A program made the position numbers and the translations under genes. A model generated the notes under the pieces. It was not told where the DNA came from and did not search any database. It worked only from the letters and a program-made list of their open reading frames with translations. From Chloroflexota bacterium (lineage in GTDB: Bacteria > Chloroflexota > Dehalococcoidia > Lucifugimonadales > Lucifugimonadaceae), in NCBI GenBank assembly GCA_002718415.1, contig PBEM01000006.1, positions 98,009-162,008 on the forward strand: a stretch of 64,000 nucleotides of DNA. Reading direction: 5' to 3'. The first letter of the stretch is position 1. Every line of letters starts with the position of its first letter. Positions 55,553-64,000 of this stretch are shown here, piece after piece.

Positions 55553-56735
55553 CCATCCAACTAGGATCAATTAAATATTTAGATACCACATTAAGAAAAT
55601 TCGCAGATGGAGCCCCATCCCAGGCCCTGTGATCAAAAGTTAGATTTAAGGTTCCAAAAGATCTTGGAATTAGTTCATCATTTACGTAAGTTGGGGCTAT
55701 TTTTACTGCACCAACACCTAAAATACCAATCTCAGGTGGATTTAGTAAAGGATTAAAAGTTTCAATTTCGTATGACTCAAGTGTAGTAACAGAAAAAGAA
55801 CTTCCAGACATTTTTTCTATAGGAATAGAATTAGTTCTAGATAATTTTGCTATATCTCTAATTTCTAAAGCTATTTCTAATAATGATTTTTTGTCTGCAT
55901 TTTTTATAACAGGTACAATTAATCCATCATTAACAGCAACAGCAAAACCAATATTAATATCTTCTAAATATCTAATCTCATCACCTACTAAATGAGCATT
56001 TGCTTCTCTTTGTTCCGATAGAGCTTTAGCAACGGCTTTTATGACTAAATCTTGATACTGAGGTCGTAATTTTTTTGATCTCCATTCAGAAACTAATTTT
56101 TTTTGAAACTTAACTGTTTCAGTAACATCAACGTTTCTAGTAAGTGTAACGGTAGGAATTTTAGAACTTTCTGTCATTCTTTTAGCGATTACTGATCTAA
56201 GGCTGACTAGTTTTTTAACTTCTCTTACAGGAACATTGCTTACGGGCAAAACTTCCTCATCTGTAGATTCATTAGAATAATTTGATATATCTTCTTCTGT
56301 AATTCTTCCGCCTGGCCCTGTTCCGTTCACAAGATTAATATCAACATCAAGTTTTTTAGCCAACCTTCTAGCTCTAGGTGTTACAACTTTGCCAGTCTTA
56401 TTATCCTGTTTTTTGGTTGTAGGTGATTCTTCTGTCGTTGATTCTTTTGTTTCCGTATTATCTAACTTGTTTTCCGGAAGATCACTCTCCGATTCTCCTT
56501 CTAGTAAAATATAACCTAATATAGTACCTACATTAACTACTTTACCTTCTTCAACATCAATTCTTCCTAGTTTTCCATCTGTCGTAGCTTCAACTTCAGA
56601 ATTAACCTTAGAAGATTCTATTTCTACTAATTTATCACTCTTTGAAATCGGATCCCCAATTGATTTTAACCATTTCATTACTTGTCCATCGTTCATTCCC
56701 ATTCCCCATTGTGGCAAAATTATTGGTGTAGGCAT
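55545..56735 (-). CDS. Dihydrolipoamide acyltransferase (E2) of acetoin/2-oxoacid dehydrogenase complex
   Basis: 396 residues in three domains: an N-terminal lipoyl domain with lipoyl lysine K43 in EIESSKVNSEV, a Thr/Glu/Lys-rich linker near residues 80-115, an E3/E1-binding domain (VVTPRARRLAKKLDVD, then GTGPGGRI), and a catalytic domain ending in FDHRAWDGAPSA with the HxxxDG motif. It transfers the acyl group from E1 to CoA. It is 39 bases downstream of E1-beta. Pyruvate dehydrogenase E2 is the alternative; the AcoX-like neighbour favours acetoin. Confidence 0.9.
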   Translation of the reverse strand: MPTPIILPQWGMGMNDGQVMKWLKSIGDPISKSDKLVEIESSKVNSEVEATTDGKLGRIDVEEGKVVNVGTILGYILLEGESESDLPENKLDNTETKESTTEESPTTKKQDNKTGKVVTPRARRLAKKLDVDINLVNGTGPGGRITEEDISNYSNESTDEEVLPVSNVPVREVKKLVSLRSVIAKRMTESSKIPTVTLTRNVDVTETVKFQKKLVSEWRSKKLRPQYQDLVIKAVAKALSEQREANAHLVGDEIRYLEDINIGFAVAVNDGLIVPVIKNADKKSLLEIALEIRDIAKLSRTNSIPIEKMSGSSFSVTTLESYEIETFNPLLNPPEIGILGVGAVKIAPTYVNDELIPRSFGTLNLTFDHRAWDGAPSANFLNVVSKYLIDPSWMDE

Positions 56736-56774
56736 TTTTTCTCCTAATTTATTTACAAAGTGAGATTAATAAAA

Positions 56775-57743
56775 TCAATCTTCAAGTGTTTTCTTAACTG
56801 CATTAGATATTTTAATTGCATCAGGGTAAACTAATTTCTCAAGTGCAGGTGTAAAAGGTATATGAACTTGTTCCGATGCAACCTTCTGAATAGGTGCCTG
56901 TAAAGACCAAAAACCTTCTTCAGCGACAATTGATGCTATTTCCGAAGCCGCACTACAAACTTTATGTGCAGGATCAACAAGTACCAATCTACCTGTTTTT
57001 TCTACTGAATCTAATATTGAAGATTTATCTAATGGTACTAAAGTTCTAGGATCTATAACTTCTACTGAAATTCCTTCTTTAGTTAAACTTTCTGCTGCAG
57101 AAATTGCATGGTTTACAGCACCTCCTATAGCTACAATTGTACAATCATTACCTTCTTTTACTATATTAGCTTCACCAAAAGGGGTAAGATATTCTTCATC
57201 AGGAACTTCGCCGCGCATCCCACTTATAGTTCCGTCTTCAAAGAAAATAACTGGATCATCATCTCTTATAGAAGTTTTCAATAATCCCTTTGCATCAGCA
57301 GGATTTGAAGGAACAGCAATTTTTATTCCAGGCATATTCATAAACATAGGATAAGATCTATCAGAGTGGTGAGCTGCAGCACCACCTCCATACATCATCA
57401 AAGCTCTATATACAACCGGCAATGTAGCTTGTCCACCGAACATATATCTCATTTTTGCAGCCTGACTAATCAATTGATCCATTCCTACCCACATAAAACT
57501 GGTAAGAGTCTCGACTATTGGTCTAGATCCAACTAACGAAGCCCCTATAGCAGCTCCAAAAAAACCATTTTCTGAAAGAGGAGTATCTAAAACTCTCTCC
57601 TCACCAAATTCTGAAAGTAGATTAGCAGTGGCACCGTAAACAGCTCTTCGAATATCCTCCCCCATTATAAAAACACTCTCATCTCTTCTCATTTCTTCGA
57701 CATGCGCTTGATTTAGTGCTTCAGCAAATACTGTTTGAGTCAT
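56775..57743 (-). CDS. Acetoin/2-oxoacid dehydrogenase E1 component, beta subunit
   Basis: 322-residue transketolase-like beta subunit. ESVFIMGEDIRRAVYGATANL at the N-terminus, DTPLSENGFFGAAIGASL near residue 54, and VDPRTLVPLD-type stretches in the C-terminal domain identify the family. It pairs with the alpha subunit encoded 19 bases upstream to decarboxylate its substrate on TPP. It is the second gene of the four-gene E1-alpha, E1-beta, E2, AcoX-like run. Confidence 0.92.
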   Translation of the reverse strand: MTQTVFAEALNQAHVEEMRRDESVFIMGEDIRRAVYGATANLLSEFGEERVLDTPLSENGFFGAAIGASLVGSRPIVETLTSFMWVGMDQLISQAAKMRYMFGGQATLPVVYRALMMYGGGAAAHHSDRSYPMFMNMPGIKIAVPSNPADAKGLLKTSIRDDDPVIFFEDGTISGMRGEVPDEEYLTPFGEANIVKEGNDCTIVAIGGAVNHAISAAESLTKEGISVEVIDPRTLVPLDKSSILDSVEKTGRLVLVDPAHKVCSAASEIASIVAEEGFWSLQAPIQKVASEQVHIPFTPALEKLVYPDAIKISNAVKKTLED

Positions 57744-57762
57744 TTTATCTCCTAACTACTTT

Positions 57763-58752
57763 TTATGGTTGTTGAATGGGGTTTGCCCACATATCTTCAA
57801 ATAATTCTTCAGGTTCTGGAAAAGGACTATTTCTGGCAAAATCAACTGCTTCTTCAACCATTTTTTCTGTTTCTGATGAGATTGCATCACATTCTTGTCG
57901 AGAAGCTATTTCATGACTTATTAAATATTCTTCATGAATTACTATAGGATCTCTTTTTCTCCATTCATCTATCTGTTCTTCTGATCTATATTCACCTCTT
58001 CTTACTCTACCTAATCCTAAAGAGTGTTCTTCAAATCTATATGTTAATCCTTCTATAAGGGTAGGGCCTTCACCTGACCTAGCCCTATCTACAGCTGCTT
58101 TTGTTGCTTCATACATTGCTATTGCATCTTGACCATCAACCAATACTCCGGGCATATTATAAGCAGATGCCCTGTCTGAAATATGGTCAACCGCAACAGT
58201 TTCCTCATAAGAAGTAGTAACTGCAAATTGATTATTTTCACATAAAAATATTACTGGTAAATTCCAAACAGAAGCTAAGTTCATTGATTCATGACATGCA
58301 CCTTGATTGGATGCTCCATCACCAAAAAATACTAAAGAAACAAAATCTTTTCCTTGAATTTTCGATGCTAAAGCTGCGCCTGTAGCAACCGGCACAGAAG
58401 AACCAACAATTCCAGATTCACCCAAGATACCTATAGAGAAATCAGCCAAATGCATAGACCCACCTTTTCCTTTACAATACCCATCAACTCTCCCATAAAG
58501 TTCTGCCATGGCTTTATTAACTGACCCACCTTTAGCAAGAGGATGCCCATGTGATCTATGATTGCCTGCAATATAATCAGTGTCTCTAAGTGCAGCACAA
58601 GCACCAACCGCTACAGCCTCCTCTCCTATGTAAGGGTGAGCTGCACCCGCAAATTCACCTGCTGAATGCACCTCCATAACTTTTACTTCAAAATGTCTTA
58701 CTATCCACATTCTGCGCAAGATCAACTTCAATGTATCCTGATCGATATTCAT
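57763..58752 (-). CDS. Acetoin/2-oxoacid dehydrogenase E1 component, alpha subunit
   Basis: 329-residue TPP-binding subunit. The TPP motif GDGASNQGACHESMNLASVWNLP runs from about residue 142 to 164 and ends near ENN; GNHRSHGHPLAKGG near residue 58 and RFEEHSLGLGRVR near residue 232 are also typical. First gene of the operon; the promoter should lie in the 241-base divergent gap with gyrB. A minus-strand TATAAT occurs at 58809-58804 in that gap. No E3 gene is present, so the complex must use a lipoamide dehydrogenase made elsewhere. Confidence 0.92.
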   Translation of the reverse strand: MNIDQDTLKLILRRMWIVRHFEVKVMEVHSAGEFAGAAHPYIGEEAVAVGACAALRDTDYIAGNHRSHGHPLAKGGSVNKAMAELYGRVDGYCKGKGGSMHLADFSIGILGESGIVGSSVPVATGAALASKIQGKDFVSLVFFGDGASNQGACHESMNLASVWNLPVIFLCENNQFAVTTSYEETVAVDHISDRASAYNMPGVLVDGQDAIAMYEATKAAVDRARSGEGPTLIEGLTYRFEEHSLGLGRVRRGEYRSEEQIDEWRKRDPIVIHEEYLISHEIASRQECDAISSETEKMVEEAVDFARNSPFPEPEELFEDMWANPIQQP

Positions 58753-61459
<2,707 letters not shown>

Positions 61460-61463
61460 AAGA

Positions 61464-62024
61464 CTATAAAATCTTTATTTCACCGTTCATTGATGCTTCC
61501 CACAACTTAAATAAAGGTATGTTTTTATCGTTTAATTTTTCTTTTGCACCTTGTTGTCTATCTAGAATTGTTAAAGCTAAAACAACCTTACATCCATAAT
61601 CTTCTACTGCTTCAATAGAATTTAGTAAACTATCGCCAGTAGATAATGTATCATCAAATACTGCTACATTCATTCCGGGCTTAATAAGACCTTCAATTTG
61701 TTGATTTGTTCCGTGTTTTTTTTGCTCTGATCTAACAAAAAATCCAGATAAATCGATATTTTCAAAATGACACTTCAAGGTCAAAGCTCCTATTATTGGA
61801 ACTGCTGCTACAGAAGGTCCTCCAAACGCATCTGCATTAAATTCAATAATTTTTTTTATAAAAATTTCTGTAATTAAATTAGAAGAAAAAGGATCCATAG
61901 ATAAAAGTCTGCCATCAAAATAGTAAGAGCTTTTTTGTCCTGATGATAATGTAAATTCACCAAACTTTATGGCATTTAGAATTATCGCACGTTCATATAA
62001 TTTTTTACTATTTTCTTCAATCAT
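61464..62024 (-). CDS. pyrE: Orotate phosphoribosyltransferase
   Basis: Joins orotate to PRPP to make OMP in pyrimidine synthesis. 186 residues. The PRPP-binding motif is VAVFDDTLSTGDSLLN near residue 120, and the N-terminal SGQKSSYYFDGRLLSMDP and RSEQKKHGTN match PyrE. Its ATG overlaps the nadD UGA stop. It converges on gyrB with a 4-base gap; the sequence between (AAAGACTATAAAATCTTT) could form only a weak hairpin. Confidence 0.92.
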   Translation of the reverse strand: MIEENSKKLYERAIILNAIKFGEFTLSSGQKSSYYFDGRLLSMDPFSSNLITEIFIKKIIEFNADAFGGPSVAAVPIIGALTLKCHFENIDLSGFFVRSEQKKHGTNQQIEGLIKPGMNVAVFDDTLSTGDSLLNSIEAVEDYGCKVVLALTILDRQQGAKEKLNDKNIPLFKLWEASMNGEIKIL

Positions 62025-62613
62025 TAGAATTATACAATCCTTTTTTTTTAATTATGTTAATAACTTTTGGATTAACAAATTCACTTATCTTTTTTCCTAA
62101 AGAAATATTTCTTCTTATCATCGTAGAAGAAATTTCTATAGAAGGTCCTTTTATTTCAAGAATCTTTATTGAATTCTGTTTTCCTATCAAATTTTTTTCC
62201 TCATTTCTTCTATACATAGCTATCCTGCAAATTTTTTTTATTTCTTCTGATTTATGCCAACTTCCAAAAGTAATAAGTGAATCTTCTCCCATAATAAGAA
62301 AAATTTCACTAATTGAAGAATTCTCAGCTATAACTTCCTTTAACGTATCGATAGTATAAGTCCTTTTATTTCTTTTTATATCCAAATCACTAACAAGTAA
62401 ATTACTATATTTTTCAGTCGCTACTTCAAGCATTTCCATTCGATCTTTTGGTTTTGCATATGGACCAGATTTTTTCATCCACTGATCAAATACTGGTACA
62501 TATAATAATATGTCGAGATCTAACTGTTCTATTGCTAAAAGCCCAATTTCTATATGCCCATTATGTACAGGATCAAAACTTCCTCCAAAAATACCTATTT
62601 TTTTCAATCCCAC
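62017..62613 (-). CDS. nadD: Nicotinate-nucleotide adenylyltransferase
   Basis: Adenylates nicotinate mononucleotide in NAD synthesis. 198 residues. The nucleotidyltransferase motif is GIFGGSFDPVHNGHIEIG at the N-terminus; the C-terminal GPSIEISSTMIRRNISLGK carries the ISSTxIR signature. It ends with UGA overlapping the pyrE ATG and begins within the obgE end (10-base overlap). Order obgE-nadD is a common bacterial arrangement. Confidence 0.94.
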   Translation of the reverse strand: MGLKKIGIFGGSFDPVHNGHIEIGLLAIEQLDLDILLYVPVFDQWMKKSGPYAKPKDRMEMLEVATEKYSNLLVSDLDIKRNKRTYTIDTLKEVIAENSSISEIFLIMGEDSLITFGSWHKSEEIKKICRIAMYRRNEEKNLIGKQNSIKILEIKGPSIEISSTMIRRNISLGKKISEFVNPKVINIIKKKGLYNSND

Positions 62614-63884
62614 TGAAAATCCCGGTCATTTATTAAAACTGTATCACCTTGCTTAATACCTTTTTCGCGAAGGGAATTATTTACTCCCATTCTCTCTAAT
62701 CTAGCTTGAAATTGTATAAGAGTAGCCCAATCATCTAGATTGCTAGCTTTGGCTATTCTTATCGCTCTAGGGTGAATTATTCTATAACTCGAATCATTTT
62801 CTTGTATCACAGATTGATAATGCATTTTCATTTGAGGAACAATAATATTAGTTCCTTCTATTTTTTTTATTTTAGTAGATTCTATTTTTCTTATTCTATT
62901 TATTTCTTCTGTAATCAAGTCAACTAAATTATTTATACCCTCAGATGTAATAGCAGAAATAAATATAGGTTTATGGTTTATATTTGATTCTTCTATCTCA
63001 TTTATTATTTCCTGTTTTAATATAGAAACTTCTTCTAAATCAATTTTATTTATAACTAATACTTGAGGTGTTTTTTTTAAATTAATATCAAATTTTTCCA
63101 TCTCATTATTTATACTTATTATTCTTTCAGAGATATTGTTTTCGGATCCATCTACTAAATGAATTAACATTTTGGTTCGTTGTATATGTTTCAGAAAGTC
63201 ATGTCCTAGCCCAACCCCTTTATGAGCATCTTTTATCAATCCTGGAATATCTACTACAATAAATTCTTCTAGATAATTGTTTATTGTGCCTAATTTCGGT
63301 TCCAATGTAGTAAATGGATAATTAGCTGTTTTAGATTTTGCAGAACTTATTACATTTAATAGACTAGATTTACCAGCATTTGGCATCCCTATAATTCCGA
63401 CATCTGCCAATAATTTAAGTTCCATTTTTATGTAAAATTGTTTTCCTAATTCACCTGATTCAGCTAATAGAGGTTCTTGATTGGTAGCCGATACAAATTT
63501 TGAATTCCCTAATCCTCCCTTTCCTCCTCTAATTAATACAATTTGTTTATTTGGAGAATCGAGATCATGAGCTATATGTTTTCCTTCATCGTCAATATAA
63601 TCAATTACTGTACCTACAGGTACAAGAATAGTTATATCTTTTCCTTTTGACCCTTTTTTCTTGGTTGTTCCACCGTCACCTCCGTCTTCTGCAAAAAAAT
63701 GTCTTTTATATTTAAATTTTGATAATGTTTTAATTGTTGTACTACTAATAAAAATTACATCTCCTCCATCTCCACCCTTACCTCCTGAAGGACCTCCCAT
63801 AGGATTATTTGATTCTCTGGTAAAAGAAACAATTCCATTTCCACCATTTCCTGATTTAATTGTTATTTTCACAAAATCTATCAT
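62604..63884 (-). CDS. obgE: GTPase ObgE/CgtA
   Basis: Ribosome-associated GTPase of 426 residues. An N-terminal glycine-rich Obg domain (residues 1-158, MIDFVKITIKSGNGGNGIVSF and GPSGGKGGDGGDV), a G domain with P-loop GMPNAGKSSLLN near residue 165, switch region DIPGLIKDAHKGVGLG and NKID near residue 278, and a C-terminal OCT domain of about 75 residues. It binds the 50S subunit and links growth to nucleotide status. rpmA, often upstream, is not visible in the 116 bases that remain. Confidence 0.95.
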   Translation of the reverse strand: MIDFVKITIKSGNGGNGIVSFTRESNNPMGGPSGGKGGDGGDVIFISSTTIKTLSKFKYKRHFFAEDGGDGGTTKKKGSKGKDITILVPVGTVIDYIDDEGKHIAHDLDSPNKQIVLIRGGKGGLGNSKFVSATNQEPLLAESGELGKQFYIKMELKLLADVGIIGMPNAGKSSLLNVISSAKSKTANYPFTTLEPKLGTINNYLEEFIVVDIPGLIKDAHKGVGLGHDFLKHIQRTKMLIHLVDGSENNISERIISINNEMEKFDINLKKTPQVLVINKIDLEEVSILKQEIINEIEESNINHKPIFISAITSEGINNLVDLITEEINRIRKIESTKIKKIEGTNIIVPQMKMHYQSVIQENDSSYRIIHPRAIRIAKASNLDDWATLIQFQARLERMGVNNSLREKGIKQGDTVLINDRDFQWD

Positions 63885-64000
63885 TATATTTAATATTTAA
63901 TATCTAATTAATATTTAAAGTTAATATTTTTAATAATATATATAATCTTCTGAATTACTTGAATAAATTAGATCAGATCTCATATAAAAATATTGTGAAA
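63885..64000. other. AT-rich upstream region of obgE
   Basis: 116 bases, nearly all A and T, with several imperfect copies of TAATATTT between 63891 and 63933. No coding frame is evident on the minus strand. It probably contains the obgE promoter, but no hexamer pair stands out from the composition. Confidence 0.4.

Noticed and set aside
61460-61480. Bidirectional terminator between gyrB and pyrE
   Set aside because: The AAAGA/TCTTT inverted repeat is short and A/T only, and no GC stem is present.
63661-63900. Proline-rich frame on the plus strand
   Set aside because: It is the complement of the glycine-rich Obg domain of obgE, so it is a shadow frame.

Overview
The window is AT-rich bacterial chromosome (roughly 30% GC by eye), densely coded on both strands, with short intergenic gaps (the longest is about 240 bases, before gyrB) and many 4-13 base gene overlaps. 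I see no rRNA, tRNA, CRISPR array, insertion sequence or phage gene. Housekeeping genes (thrS, gltA, the glycine cleavage genes, purEK, trpB, gyrB, pyrE, nadD, obgE) alternate with catabolic families: three enolase-superfamily dehydratases, two amidohydrolases, hydantoinase A/B, CaiB/BaiF, a CocE/NonD hydrolase, short-chain dehydrogenases and sugar kinases. This mix in a low-GC genome resembles a marine SAR202-type Chloroflexota (Dehalococcoidia). That placement is inference from gene content only.

Layout. 1-8700: end of thrS, citrate synthase, an NDUFAF7-like methyltransferase, gcvT-gcvH-gcvPA-gcvPB, and an RDD membrane protein. 8.7-19.4 kb: a UGA-containing peroxiredoxin, KDPG aldolase, KDG kinase and a dehydrogenase; then a minus-strand SPFH/amidohydrolase/TIM-barrel operon; a PLP deaminase; two enolase-superfamily genes; and a UGA-containing thioredoxin-like lipoprotein. 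19.4-28.7 kb: class IV aminotransferase, serine hydrolase, EamA transporter, galactonate-dehydratase-like enzyme, amidohydrolase, HAD and PIG-L enzymes, purEK. 28.7-40.5 kb: an ABC exporter with two ATPases and a giant FtsX permease, an HtrA-like lipoprotein, hyuA/hyuB, and a CocE/NonD hydrolase split by an in-frame UGA. 40.5-53.4 kb: SDR, JAMM peptidase, CaiB, trpB, dCMP deaminase, ggt, glpK, mannonate dehydratase-like protein, UGA-containing OsmC, a TPP enzyme and xylB. 53.4-58.8 kb: an acetoin/2-oxoacid dehydrogenase operon with an AcoX-like kinase. 58.9-64 kb: gyrB, then pyrE-nadD-obgE on the minus strand.

The most notable signal is four genes with an in-frame UGA at a functionally critical position, each followed 17-25 bases later by a hairpin in the position expected for a bacterial SECIS element. 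Three (peroxiredoxin, thioredoxin-like lipoprotein, OsmC) carry UGA where the family has its redox cysteine and match known kinds of selenoprotein. The fourth, a CocE/NonD-type serine hydrolase, has UGA directly before its catalytic histidine, inside the conserved GPW-x-HG motif; I do not know of a described selenoprotein family of this kind. UGA is also an ordinary stop in at least five other genes here and UGG encodes Trp throughout, so global recoding does not explain the pattern. The organism should carry selA, selB, selC and selD elsewhere.
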